DNA from: Vibrio bivalvicida
GTDB taxonomy: Bacteria > Pseudomonadota > Gammaproteobacteria > Enterobacterales > Vibrionaceae
Length of the DNA: 64,000 bases
Direction: 5' to 3'
Assembly: GCF_001399455.2 (NCBI RefSeq)
Contig: NZ_LLEI02000091.1
Coordinates: forward strand, 62,001-126,000
A program made the position numbers and the translations under genes. The notes beneath the pieces were generated by a model. The model was not told where the DNA came from, did not search any database, and worked only from the letters and a program-made list of their open reading frames with translations. Positions 37,326-46,801 of the stretch are shown here, in pieces. The first letter of the stretch is position 1, and every line of letters starts with the position of its first letter.

Positions 37326-37350
37326 AAGCCACTCGAATGAGTGGCTTTTT
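37326..37350. terminator. Terminator of the symporter gene
   Basis: AAGCCACTC (37326-37334) and GAGTGGCTT (37339-37347), followed by TTT. It lies between convergent genes. Confidence 0.88.
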
Positions 37351-37363
37351 AGTTTATGTTTCA

Positions 37364-39163
37364 TCACATAGATTTGAACTGTAGCTCTACTAAACGTTTG
37401 TAAAGCTCACAGGTCTCTAGCAACGATTGGTGGTTGCCAACATCCACTAGCCGACCATGATCCAATACCGCAATTTTGTCGGCATGTTTAATGGTAGAAA
37501 GCCGATGGGCAATAATGATCGTGGTTCTACCGCGCATTAGCTCTTCCAGAGCCTGCTGAACATAATGTTCGCTTTCGCTATCTAGTGCACTGGTCGCTTC
37601 GTCAAGCAAGAGGATATTGGGGTCTTTGAGAATCGCCCTTGCAATCGCTATCCGCTGTCTTTGCCCTCCAGATAAACGAACTCCGCGCTCACCAAGGAAG
37701 CTGTTGTACCCTTCTGGCAGATTAGCAATGAAGTCGTGAGCATGTGCTTTCTTAGCCGCTTCTATCACTTGTTCATCTGTCGCTTCAGGATTACCATAGC
37801 GGATGTTGTGGAAGACATCATTACTAAACAAAGCAGGTTGCTGAGGTACTAACGCCATCTGATTTCTAAGATCTTGAGGGGCGAAATCTCTAACATCAAC
37901 ACCACCTAACGATACACTGCCTTGCTGCGGGTCATAGAAGCGCTGTAAGAGTTCAAATAAGGTTGTTTTACCTGCTCCTGAAGGCCCAACCAGCGCTAGG
38001 ACTTTTCCTTCTTCAGCGACTAGATTGAGCTCCTCCATTGCAGGTTGATCCGGACGTGAAGGATAGTGAAAGGAAGCGTCATTGAATGAGACTTCCGCTT
38101 TTGGTTTATCAGTGCTTTGGTTTAAGGATTCTGGTGCCGTAATATGGCTCTTAACTTGGAGAATTTCGATCAGGCGCTCGGTGGCACCAGCCGCACGTTG
38201 CAGCTCTCCGAGCACTTCGGAAATGGTCGCTAGTGAAGAGGCAACCATGATAGCGTAGAAAACAAATGCAGCTAAATCACCCGCTGACATAACGCCATTA
38301 ATCACGTCACTGCCACCAACCCATAGCATTCCAGAAATAGCACTAAATACAATCACGATAACCCCCGAGATGAGGATCGCTCGTTGTAAGACGCGTTTAC
38401 GCCCTATCTCGAACGCTCGCTCTACTCCTTTGGAGAAAAAACGTTTTTCTTGCGCTTCGCGGCTGTAGCTTTGCACAGTTTTAATATGCTCTATCGCCTC
38501 ACCTGCATAGCTACCAACATCTGCCATCGAATCCTGGCTTTGGCGAGATAGAGCACGTACCCGTCGTCCGTAAAACAGGATCGGAACCAGGATAAATGGC
38601 ACCGAAGCCAAAACAATAAGGGTTAGTTTAATATTGGTGGCAAATAACATGATTACCGCACCAATACACATTAATGCACTGCGCATCGCCATAGAGAACG
38701 AAGAGCCAATAATGCTCTGCAGCAAAGTGGTATCAGTCGTAATTCTCGACATGATATCGCCACTACCATTGGTTTCGAAATAACTTGGGTGAAGAGTGAT
38801 GATATGGTTGAATACCGCAAGTCGAATGTCAGCACTAACCCGCTCCCCTACCGACGAGACGAGATAGAAACGGAAAAAGGTACCAATGGAGATCAGCAAG
38901 GTGACGACAAGGATAAATCCAATCGCACTACCTAGCTCTTGAACCGATTGCTGAGCAAAACCTTGATCAATCAAGATTCTCACCCCTTGACCGACCGACA
39001 GTGTTAACGAGGCAGTGACAATTAACGCAATCAAAGCAGCGGCAACCTTCAACTTATAAGGTTTGATAAAGTTGACCAGTTCTAACAATATCCCCAAATT
39101 TTTCTTTGGTAACTCTTGAGCCGGATTCGGCTGTTCAAGATTTGGAGCACTTGTTGATTGCAT
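37364..39163 (-). CDS. MsbA-related ABC exporter (fused membrane and ATPase domains)
   Basis: The 599-residue half-transporter has six membrane helices in residues 30-310, then an ATPase domain with Walker A GPSGAGKTTLFELL, signature LSGGQRQRIAIARAIL, Walker B ILLLDEATSALD and the switch histidine in IIIAHRLST. It probably works as a homodimer exporting a lipid or other hydrophobic compound. The N-terminal tail is cytoplasmic and Pro/Gln-rich. I recognise an MsbA-related subfamily, but it is not orthologous enough to call MsbA. Confidence 0.9.
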   Translation of the reverse strand: MQSTSAPNLEQPNPAQELPKKNLGILLELVNFIKPYKLKVAAALIALIVTASLTLSVGQGVRILIDQGFAQQSVQELGSAIGFILVVTLLISIGTFFRFYLVSSVGERVSADIRLAVFNHIITLHPSYFETNGSGDIMSRITTDTTLLQSIIGSSFSMAMRSALMCIGAVIMLFATNIKLTLIVLASVPFILVPILFYGRRVRALSRQSQDSMADVGSYAGEAIEHIKTVQSYSREAQEKRFFSKGVERAFEIGRKRVLQRAILISGVIVIVFSAISGMLWVGGSDVINGVMSAGDLAAFVFYAIMVASSLATISEVLGELQRAAGATERLIEILQVKSHITAPESLNQSTDKPKAEVSFNDASFHYPSRPDQPAMEELNLVAEEGKVLALVGPSGAGKTTLFELLQRFYDPQQGSVSLGGVDVRDFAPQDLRNQMALVPQQPALFSNDVFHNIRYGNPEATDEQVIEAAKKAHAHDFIANLPEGYNSFLGERGVRLSGGQRQRIAIARAILKDPNILLLDEATSALDSESEHYVQQALEELMRGRTTIIIAHRLSTIKHADKIAVLDHGRLVDVGNHQSLLETCELYKRLVELQFKSM

Positions 39164-39264
39164 AGTTGTACCTTATTTCCTAATTGGTGACTTGTAACAA
39201 AGACGCCTACCTACAATAAGGTATTGGGGTTTGAAGATTGAATAGCAACCCAAGATCTCACCGG

Positions 39265-39294
39265 ATACAAAAAAGCCTGACCGAAGTCAGGCTT
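39265..39294 (-). terminator. Terminator of the small outer-membrane protein gene
   Basis: AAGCCTGAC (39273-39281) and GTCAGGCTT (39286-39294), with a minus-strand T run at 39268-39274. Confidence 0.9.
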
Positions 39295-39320
39295 ATAAAT
39301 TTAAATGTCTCTTCTCGCGC

Positions 39321-39812
39321 TTAGAAGAAGTGGAAAGTGGCGTTTAACGAAAAGTTTTTAACGTCTTTTTCTTTCAAGGTAAACACGCTGTAGCTTGCAC
39401 CCAAAGAAACAGGGCCCATTACGAAGTACTCTGCACCCACACCATACATTATGTCGATTTCGTCTTCTTTAAAATTCGTACCTGTTAGCTCGTAAGAGTG
39501 CAGGCCGGCTTTCGCATAAACATGAAGAGGACCGAAATCGATACTTGGCTTTGCCGCAAAGTACACACCCGAACCTTCAAGCTTACCAGTAAAGTTACCG
39601 TAAGTAATGTTGTCAAATTCGCCAAAGTCTTGGTAACCCGCTTCAAGACCAATAAGCGGCAGAATACCCGTACCAACGTGCACGTTGTAAGAAGTCGATG
39701 AATCATTGGCCAGATCAGCTTGACCTACACTTGCGCCGCCGTAAATCCAAGAGTCCGCAGAAGCTGTGGCTGATGCGCCAATAAGAGCTAGCGCTAGTAG
39801 TGTCTTTTTCAT
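39321..39812 (-). CDS. Small outer-membrane beta-barrel protein (163 aa)
   Basis: A textbook signal peptide (MKKTLLALALIGASATASA, cleaved before DSW) is followed by about eight amphipathic strands with Gly/Tyr/Phe alternation, like the OmpA/OmpX-type barrels. It ends in LNATFHFF, with a terminal phenylalanine suited to BAM insertion. Its role is unknown. It is monocistronic between the ABC exporter and hrpA. Confidence 0.85.
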   Translation of the reverse strand: MKKTLLALALIGASATASADSWIYGGASVGQADLANDSSTSYNVHVGTGILPLIGLEAGYQDFGEFDNITYGNFTGKLEGSGVYFAAKPSIDFGPLHVYAKAGLHSYELTGTNFKEDEIDIMYGVGAEYFVMGPVSLGASYSVFTLKEKDVKNFSLNATFHFF

Positions 39813-39914
39813 AGTAAACCTTCTTTCGTATCAAGGTGCAGGGACTATACTGGCAAGCCCCTGCCGTATTTGTCAAAATTCTGAACTGTATAAATAGTTA
39901 TGCAATTTGCATAC

Positions 39915-42900
39915 CTAGCAAGCATCTATTGCCATCTTTACACGCTTATCTGAAACCGGATAAGGCGTACCTAATTGTTGAGCAAAGAAACTCACTCGTA
40001 ATTCTTCTATCATCCAACGCACTTCTTTTACGTTGTCTGGTATCACAACACCTTTTGGAATTTTGTTCAGTAACTCTTTGTAATCATTAGTTACTGACTC
40101 GATTTTTAGCATGTGTAAGCGATCTTTATTTGGATCAATTGGCAGCTTTTCCATTCGGCGCTCAATAGCTTTCATATAACGCAAGATATCAGGTAATCGC
40201 TTCCATCCGCACTCTGCAGCAAACCCTTTGAAAATCAAACCTTCGATCTGCGCCTTGATATCTGAGAGAGCAAACGCCATGGTAAAGTCGATTTTGCCCT
40301 TTAGCTTCTTGTTGATGCTAAATGCTGTGGTCAGAATGGTCTCGACCTGTTGGGCAATTTCTACCACAGTATCACCTAATTCGGCGCGAACATGCTCTTT
40401 AAGCAGCTCAAACTGCTCAGGCTGCCAAACTAGACCACCCTTCTGCTCAATCAGTTTATCGACACCACAAGCGATGCAGTCATCGATCAAATCTAGCACC
40501 TTGCCGTAAGGGTTAAAGTACAAACCTAATTTCGATTTGTTCGGCAAGTTTGAGTGTAGATACTTAATTGGTGAAGGGACATTGAGTAAAATCAGTCGAC
40601 GTTGCCCAGCTTGCATGGCTGAAACCTGTTCATACTCGGTTTCGTACAACTTAATCTCTACACTGTCTTTACTGTCTACAATCGCTGGATAAGCTTTAAC
40701 TTCATACCCACCACGCTTCTGCTGATACACTTTAGGCAGTTCACCAAAGCTCCAGGTATGTAATCCTTGCTGCTCAATGTCGTCGTCTGCCACTTTAGAT
40801 AAGGTTTCTTGTACCTTGCTTTTTAAGCTCTCTTTAAGCTCATGCAGATCACGGTTTTCTTTCAACTTACGATTACGATGGTCAACAGCGCGGAAGGTCA
40901 CCTTTAGGTGATCCGGAAGCTGCTCCATGTTCCAATCATCACGCAGTACTTCAACACCTGTCATGCGACGCAGTTCTTTTTCTAGTGAGTCAAGCAGCGG
41001 CGCTTCCATCGGGGTTGCGCGCGCCAAAAATGCATCGGCGTAGTTAGGTGCAGGAACAAAATTCTTACGAATTGTTTTCGGCAATGATTTAATAAGGCTT
41101 ACCACCAACTCATGGCGTAAACCTGGAATCTGCCAATCAAAACCGGCTTGGTCCACTTGGTTCAATATTGGCAACGGCAAATGGACCGTCACACCATCGT
41201 TGTCCTCTCCCGGCTCAAACTGGTAGCTGAGCTTGAGCTTTAGTCCACTTTGGTGCCAAAAATTCGGATAGTCTAAGTCAGTGACATGGCTTGCATCACC
41301 CTTGAATAGCATCTCTTTTTCAAAGTTCAGCAATTCAGGATTCTCTCTCGCCGCCTTTTTCCACCATGTATCAAAGTGCTTGCCAGAAACCACTTCGGTT
41401 CCAACACGCTGATCATAGAAATCAAACAGCTCGTCGTCATCAACAAGAATGTCACGACGACGAGATTTGTGCTCAAGCTCTTCAACTTCTTGCAACAACT
41501 TGCGGTTTTGCTTGAAGAACGCGTGTTTGGTCTCCCATTCGCCTTCAACCAGCGCGCTACGGATAAAGATCTCTCGACTGACTGTTTGATCTATGCTTCC
41601 GTAATTAACTAAGCGCTTAGGTACAATAGGCACACCATACAACATCACTTTTTCGTGAGCCATTACTGCAGCACGCTTTTTCGACCAATGCGGTTCACTG
41701 TAACTGCGCTTGATAAGATGCTTGGCTAAGGGTTCAATCCACTCTGGCTGAATCTTGGCGATAATACGCCCCCACAGCTTAGAGGTTTCCACCAGCTCCG
41801 CAGACATAATCCATTTAGGCTGCTTTTTAAATAGCCCAGATGCAGGAAAGATGTGAAAGCGAGCGTTGCGTGCACCTTGGTACTCGTTCTTCTCTGGATC
41901 TTTGACACCAATGTGAGACAGCAAACCTACTAAAATTGCACTGTGAACGCTTTGATAGTTGGCAGGCTCATTGTTAAGTTTGAAGTCCATTTCCCGCATC
42001 GCTTGGTGCACTTGAAAATAGACATCTTGCCACTCACGGACACGCAAGTAATTCAAGTAGTCCTGTTTGCACTGCTTACGGAATTGGTTGCCAGATAAAT
42101 TCTTCTGCTGCTTCTGAAGATAGTCCCACAGGTTTACGAACGTCAGGAAATCAGATTCTTCATGGAAGAAACGACGATGTTTATCATCCGACGATTGTTG
42201 TTTATCACTTGGACGCTCGCGCGGATCTTGGATAGACAGCGCTGAGGCAATAATCATTAACTCTTTTAAAGCCCCGTATTTTGGCGCTTCAAGGACCATA
42301 CGCGCTAAACGCGGGTCGATTGGCAACTTAGCTAACTGACGACCAACTGGAGTTAAACGCTTCTTAGGATCTTTGGCTTTTTCATCAATTGCACCAAGCT
42401 CTTCAAGCAGCCTGACACCGTCTTGAATGTTACGCTTGTCTGGCGCTTCAACGAATGGGAAGGCTTCAATATCTCCCAAACCTAACGCGGTCATCTGCAA
42501 GATGACTGAAGCTAAGTTGGTACGTAAAATTTCTGGATCGGTAAACTCTGGGCGTGAGTTGTAATCATCTTCGGAGTACAGGCGGATACAGATACCCTCC
42601 TCTACACGACCACAACGACCTTTACGCTGATTAGCACTCGCTTGAGAAACTGGCTCAATCGGCAGACGCTGTACTTTAGTTCGGTAGCTATATCGACTGA
42701 TACGAGCGGTACCCGGATCAATCACATATTTTATGCCCGGTACAGTGAGAGAGGTTTCGGCGACGTTGGTTGCCAGTACGATGCGACGGCCAGCGTGAGG
42801 CTGAAAAATCTTGTTTTGCTCACCCGCAGAGAGTCGCGCGTAAAGCGGCACAATTTCGGTACTCTTTAGATTGCGTTTGGCTAACGCATCTGCGGTATCA

Positions 42901-43844
42901 CGAATCTCACGCTCACCGTTCATAAAGATAAGGATATCGCCCAACCCTTCATCACATAGCTCATCAACGGCCTCGAAAATGCCTTCTAGCTGGTCGCGAT
43001 CGACATCATCTTCACCACGCAATGGACGATAGCGCGTTTCAACCGGATAAGTACGCCCCGATACCTCAATAATTGGTGCATCACTAAAGTGTTTTGAGAA
43101 ACGCTCTGGGTCGATAGTGGCCGACGTAATAATGACTTTTAGATCTGGACGACGCGGTAAAAGTTCTCGTAGATAGCCCAAGATAAAGTCGATGTTTAGG
43201 CTTCGCTCGTGCGCTTCATCGATAATGATGGTGTCATACTGATTCAGATAGCGATCGTGTTGAATCTCTGCCAACAAGATACCGTCCGTCATCAGTTTGA
43301 TTTGCGTATTTTCAGAGATTTGATCGTTAAAGCGTACCTTGTAGCCGACGTACTCACCAAGTTTGGTTTCCATCTCTTCAGCAATTCGATTTGCCACAGA
43401 ACGCGCCGCCAAACGGCGAGGCTGGGTATGACCAATCAAGCCAAATCTTCCGCGACCAAGCTCGGCACAAATCTTAGGTAATTGAGTCGTTTTACCTGAG
43501 CCCGTTTCACCCGCAATAATCACTACTTGATTGTGCTCGATCGCTTGCGCAATATCATCTTTCTTTTGGCTTACTGGCAGGATCTCAGGATATTCAATCT
43601 TTGGGGTGTAATTGGTGCGCTGCTCTACTTCCATCATAGATTTGGCAATATCGAGCGCGATCTCATCAAACACCGCATTGCGAGAGGCTTCTTTTTTAAT
43701 TTTGTTTGCCCCTGAAATACGTTTGCTTAGACGAAATCTATCTTTCAGTATGCACTGATTCAGCGCTTTGCGAAGAGAAGAGGCATTGTTAGCCTGAACT
43801 TGGCTATCCGCCGCTTTTGATTTATCTGGCTGTGACGAAGTCAA
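39915..43844 (-). CDS. hrpA: ATP-dependent RNA helicase HrpA
   Basis: The very long DEAH helicase (1309 residues) matches HrpA in length and organisation. Walker A is GETGSGKT (112-119), DEAH is at 209-212 in IIIDEAHERS, motif III is SATI, and motif VI is QRKGRCGRVEEG. HA2/OB domains and the long HrpA-specific C-terminal region (about 650-1309) follow. In E. coli HrpA resolves stalled ribosomes and is also linked to fimbrial mRNA processing. It is monocistronic. Confidence 0.96.
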   Translation of the reverse strand: MTSSQPDKSKAADSQVQANNASSLRKALNQCILKDRFRLSKRISGANKIKKEASRNAVFDEIALDIAKSMMEVEQRTNYTPKIEYPEILPVSQKKDDIAQAIEHNQVVIIAGETGSGKTTQLPKICAELGRGRFGLIGHTQPRRLAARSVANRIAEEMETKLGEYVGYKVRFNDQISENTQIKLMTDGILLAEIQHDRYLNQYDTIIIDEAHERSLNIDFILGYLRELLPRRPDLKVIITSATIDPERFSKHFSDAPIIEVSGRTYPVETRYRPLRGEDDVDRDQLEGIFEAVDELCDEGLGDILIFMNGEREIRDTADALAKRNLKSTEIVPLYARLSAGEQNKIFQPHAGRRIVLATNVAETSLTVPGIKYVIDPGTARISRYSYRTKVQRLPIEPVSQASANQRKGRCGRVEEGICIRLYSEDDYNSRPEFTDPEILRTNLASVILQMTALGLGDIEAFPFVEAPDKRNIQDGVRLLEELGAIDEKAKDPKKRLTPVGRQLAKLPIDPRLARMVLEAPKYGALKELMIIASALSIQDPRERPSDKQQSSDDKHRRFFHEESDFLTFVNLWDYLQKQQKNLSGNQFRKQCKQDYLNYLRVREWQDVYFQVHQAMREMDFKLNNEPANYQSVHSAILVGLLSHIGVKDPEKNEYQGARNARFHIFPASGLFKKQPKWIMSAELVETSKLWGRIIAKIQPEWIEPLAKHLIKRSYSEPHWSKKRAAVMAHEKVMLYGVPIVPKRLVNYGSIDQTVSREIFIRSALVEGEWETKHAFFKQNRKLLQEVEELEHKSRRRDILVDDDELFDFYDQRVGTEVVSGKHFDTWWKKAARENPELLNFEKEMLFKGDASHVTDLDYPNFWHQSGLKLKLSYQFEPGEDNDGVTVHLPLPILNQVDQAGFDWQIPGLRHELVVSLIKSLPKTIRKNFVPAPNYADAFLARATPMEAPLLDSLEKELRRMTGVEVLRDDWNMEQLPDHLKVTFRAVDHRNRKLKENRDLHELKESLKSKVQETLSKVADDDIEQQGLHTWSFGELPKVYQQKRGGYEVKAYPAIVDSKDSVEIKLYETEYEQVSAMQAGQRRLILLNVPSPIKYLHSNLPNKSKLGLYFNPYGKVLDLIDDCIACGVDKLIEQKGGLVWQPEQFELLKEHVRAELGDTVVEIAQQVETILTTAFSINKKLKGKIDFTMAFALSDIKAQIEGLIFKGFAAECGWKRLPDILRYMKAIERRMEKLPIDPNKDRLHMLKIESVTNDYKELLNKIPKGVVIPDNVKEVRWMIEELRVSFFAQQLGTPYPVSDKRVKMAIDAC

Positions 43845-43935
43845 AGCGTTTCCTATTCTTATCTTGATCTAAAACGTGCGAATTGTATCACAGAATACAG
43901 GAAGTGGTTGGGTAAGCCTGTGCTTTATTTATTCG

Positions 43936-44868
43936 TCACAAAGGCTTACAGGATGTATGATTAAGCCAGCCTTGTTGCTCAGTAGCGTATTTATCCAACC
44001 ACTCAAGAGCAGCTTGATTGACTGATAGTTTGTCTACATCAGCGAGAAGCGCCGCGGACGCAACATGTTGATTTGTCAGTTTGAAAGTAGATACAATATC
44101 AAAGGTGCACAAAGACTTCTCTTGCAGTTTGTTGGAAACTGCTGTTTTTAGCCAACCACCTTTGGGATTGCCACAATCCCAGTTGAACTTGCTGTTCACT
44201 CCCCATTCAGGCTCATGTTCACACTCCTTACTGTACGGCGGAAACTCAACAAAACTCCCGTCATACTTCGCCTCTACCCAATTGGGTGACCAATTAAAGA
44301 TCAACAGAGGTCGTTTGACCTTAACGTAGCTATGTATCTTATTGTTGATTGATTCACCATCTGGCAAAATATGTACTTGCAAATCCAATTCTAACGCCCT
44401 GACTCTTGCCGCATCGGGCTTTTCCCACGGACCTGTGTAATAGATACCTTTATCCCCTTCGTCCTCAGAAAATACTGAAGCACAAGATTTTAGAGCCTCC
44501 CATTTAGGTAGGCCAGGGCATAGTTGTTCTACGTAACTTGGGTACCACCACTCTTCTCGTGTTTCGGCGTAATGAGTCGCTCCCTCTTGTATAAACCCTT
44601 TTGTCACAAGCTCTTCGTACTTTGTCCCCATTGAGCCTTGCCAAACTTCAACCTGAATGTCTGCTTTACCTTGCGCAAGCAGAAACCATTGGGCATCAGA
44701 TGTTGCATGAATGAACTCAACTTCAATCCCCTGTCGCTCAATAAGTATTCCTAAAGCCTTTGTAATGACTTGCTGACTACTCCAATCTAGCGACAACAAA
44801 CGAATAGACTCACTAGATATCGGTGAAGTTACCAACAAAGCAAGCACAAATAGGAGGACTTTTCGCAT
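43936..44868 (-). CDS. Glycine-betaine/choline-type ABC substrate-binding protein (orphan)
   Basis: A signal peptide (MRKVLLFVLALLVTSPISS) precedes an OpuAC-type binding fold with LDWSSQQVITKALGILIE, ADIQVEVWQGSM and EWWYPSYVEQ. The Trp-rich mature protein could form the aromatic cage used to hold quaternary amines. Four or more Cys residues suggest disulfides in the periplasm. No permease or ATPase gene is adjacent, so it must use a transporter encoded elsewhere or act as a sensor partner. Confidence 0.85.
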   Translation of the reverse strand: MRKVLLFVLALLVTSPISSESIRLLSLDWSSQQVITKALGILIERQGIEVEFIHATSDAQWFLLAQGKADIQVEVWQGSMGTKYEELVTKGFIQEGATHYAETREEWWYPSYVEQLCPGLPKWEALKSCASVFSEDEGDKGIYYTGPWEKPDAARVRALELDLQVHILPDGESINNKIHSYVKVKRPLLIFNWSPNWVEAKYDGSFVEFPPYSKECEHEPEWGVNSKFNWDCGNPKGGWLKTAVSNKLQEKSLCTFDIVSTFKLTNQHVASAALLADVDKLSVNQAALEWLDKYATEQQGWLNHTSCKPL

Positions 44869-44949
44869 CAGTTACCTCCATTATGATTATGCTGCTACGT
44901 ATAAGAGTAGGACAAATTCACTTCCCCAACCGATACCGCGCCCCTAGAA

Positions 44950-44976
44950 ACAGAAAGAGCAGCAAAATTGCTGCTC
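44950..44976 (-). terminator. Terminator-like hairpin after the MipA/OmpV-family gene
   Basis: GAGCAGCAA (44957-44965) and TTGCTGCTC (44968-44976) are perfectly complementary. On the minus strand the stem is followed by TTTCTG. Confidence 0.65.
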
Positions 44977-44988
44977 CTTGGTGTTTGT

Positions 44989-46314
44989 TTAGAAGTCTAT
45001 TTGTAAATAAAGAGTGTTGTAGTTACTGCCGCCTTTGATACGCCCATACTGGGAAGCACTTTCAAATATCGCACTGCGATGATGAATCGAATAACCCAAC
45101 CACATATTTTCGAAGTCTCGGTTGTTGATTAGATCACCAAGATTGACATCAAACGAAAAATCTAAGTAATTAAGCAAGTTACTAGGTGTGTACCCTTTTG
45201 ACTTCATCTCTTCGTTCTCGACATACGTCATACTGTCGATATAAGACATCCCCTCAGCCACACCAAAGCGCCACTTGGTTGGCCAATCCAAGGTGTAGTA
45301 AGCCTTTATCGCCGCAATATATTCAGTCGCCGTTGACTGCACTTCAGATGACCAATGATGAACAATACCCGGCGTAAAATAGATATCTAAAGGAATACCG
45401 AACAGTTCATCAGTTAAAGGGTGACCATAAAACACCGAAGTCATCTGGTTATTGTACGGATCTTTTTCAGTATTAAAGGCAATAATCTCACCAATATTTG
45501 AAGGCGTTGCCCAACCATGGGAAAAACGAACATAACGTTTACTAGTAAGCTGAGATTTAGGCGCTTTCGTCTTATCATTAAAGAATCCAAAGCCAATATA
45601 AAACTCACCTTGATACCGTTCTCTGACGGCATCAGAGTGGTACGCGCTATGATCTAGTCGAGTCACACTCGTGGCTCCAAGTAGATAGAGATTTGAGTGT
45701 ACGTGGTAACGCGCTTTTAGTCCTATTGTTGCGTCAACCCCTGCACCAATAAACTGATTGGTAGTGGCGGAAAAAGCGTAGTACTCACTGTTAAAGTCTG
45801 AGTCTTTGTATCTCAACGTCACATCAGGCTGCAGCTCCCAATCACCAAGCTCGTACTGGGCTGACGCTCGCAGATTGAGATGAATACGCAGATCTTTGTC
45901 GCTCATCAATTCCGTGTCGAGCCGCCACTTGTCATCCAGTTTGTATCTGAGCTGACCACCGAAATCAACAGAATCACCTTCATTGGCATTTTGTACCGAA
46001 GCCGGGATATCGACAAAACGTAGCCTCATCAGTGCATTCAACTGGAACTGTTGATCTTCACTTTGATGAAGGTATGCTCCCCCCTCAAGGCCATTGACAA
46101 ACACGTGGTCATTATTGAAGAACATCATAGGCACAAATGTACCGACAGAATGATCACCACCTTTAGTATCAAATGGGATGGTGGCGGTGCGATAGACTGC
46201 GGCTATCCCCCAATTTTGTTCGCTAAACGCACTTGACTCTTTAGCATCCAGTGACGCTGACATCAAACTACTAACAGAAAGAGTTAACGCGGATAAACGT
46301 TTATTAGTTATCAT
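44989..46314 (-). CDS. MipA/OmpV-like outer-membrane protein (441 aa)
   Basis: The frame reaches a TTG at 46344, but ATG 46314 gives a signal peptide (MITNKRLSALTLSVSSLMSA). The N-terminal half (WGIAAVYRTATIPFDTKGGDHSVGT) looks like the MipA/OmpV barrel. The second half (HGWATPSNIGEIIAFN onward) carries extra strands, so the protein is longer than single-domain OmpV (about 250 residues). It ends in LYLQIDF, with a terminal Phe. It may be a two-part barrel; the function is unknown. Confidence 0.8.
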   Translation of the reverse strand: MITNKRLSALTLSVSSLMSASLDAKESSAFSEQNWGIAAVYRTATIPFDTKGGDHSVGTFVPMMFFNNDHVFVNGLEGGAYLHQSEDQQFQLNALMRLRFVDIPASVQNANEGDSVDFGGQLRYKLDDKWRLDTELMSDKDLRIHLNLRASAQYELGDWELQPDVTLRYKDSDFNSEYYAFSATTNQFIGAGVDATIGLKARYHVHSNLYLLGATSVTRLDHSAYHSDAVRERYQGEFYIGFGFFNDKTKAPKSQLTSKRYVRFSHGWATPSNIGEIIAFNTEKDPYNNQMTSVFYGHPLTDELFGIPLDIYFTPGIVHHWSSEVQSTATEYIAAIKAYYTLDWPTKWRFGVAEGMSYIDSMTYVENEEMKSKGYTPSNLLNYLDFSFDVNLGDLINNRDFENMWLGYSIHHRSAIFESASQYGRIKGGSNYNTLYLQIDF

Positions 46315-46432
46315 TTTTTGTCCAAAAGTGACTAAAGCACTCAAAAACTAACCAATTAAAACAGTTAATACTTATGTTTCTCGGTCATTCGTCGTTAAAA
46401 TATAAAGATATGATCACTTAAATCGAAAAATT

Positions 46433-46798
46433 GTGAAAGCCTCCAAACTAAAAAGAATAATCGAGTCCTTACCAGAGCACGCAGATCCAGATATTGTCAC
46501 TGGAGAGTATTGGTTGCCTGAACGCTTGCTCGACACAGAACTCGACGGTGACATGATGTTTTTGTCCTTCGACAGCGCTCCAGAAGAAACACAGGGCGAA
46601 GAGGAAGGACGGGGGTTTGTCGAACACGAAATAGAAATGATTCGTCACCGATTCGAGCAAATCATTGAAGAACAGTCTGATACAAAAACCAAAGCAGATG
46701 CCATGTTGGCTTTATTTTTGATGGGACATGAACTTTCTAGTTCAGAAATCATCGAAATCCTTGAAGATCCCGAACTCCCTGAGCCACCAACTGAGTAG
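46433..46798 (+). CDS. Small acidic hypothetical protein (121 aa)
   Basis: The only usable start in frame is GTG 46433, with a poor ribosome site; an in-frame stop lies shortly upstream. The product is very acidic and helical (EGRGFVEHEIEMIRHRFEQ), with a basic first ten residues and a Glu/Pro-rich end. The family is not recognised. It ends three bases before the PhoD-like phosphatase gene, so the two are almost certainly co-transcribed and may be functionally linked. Confidence 0.7.
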   Translation: MKASKLKRIIESLPEHADPDIVTGEYWLPERLLDTELDGDMMFLSFDSAPEETQGEEEGRGFVEHEIEMIRHRFEQIIEEQSDTKTKADAMLALFLMGHELSSSEIIEILEDPELPEPPTE

Positions 46799-46801
46799 TG
46801 A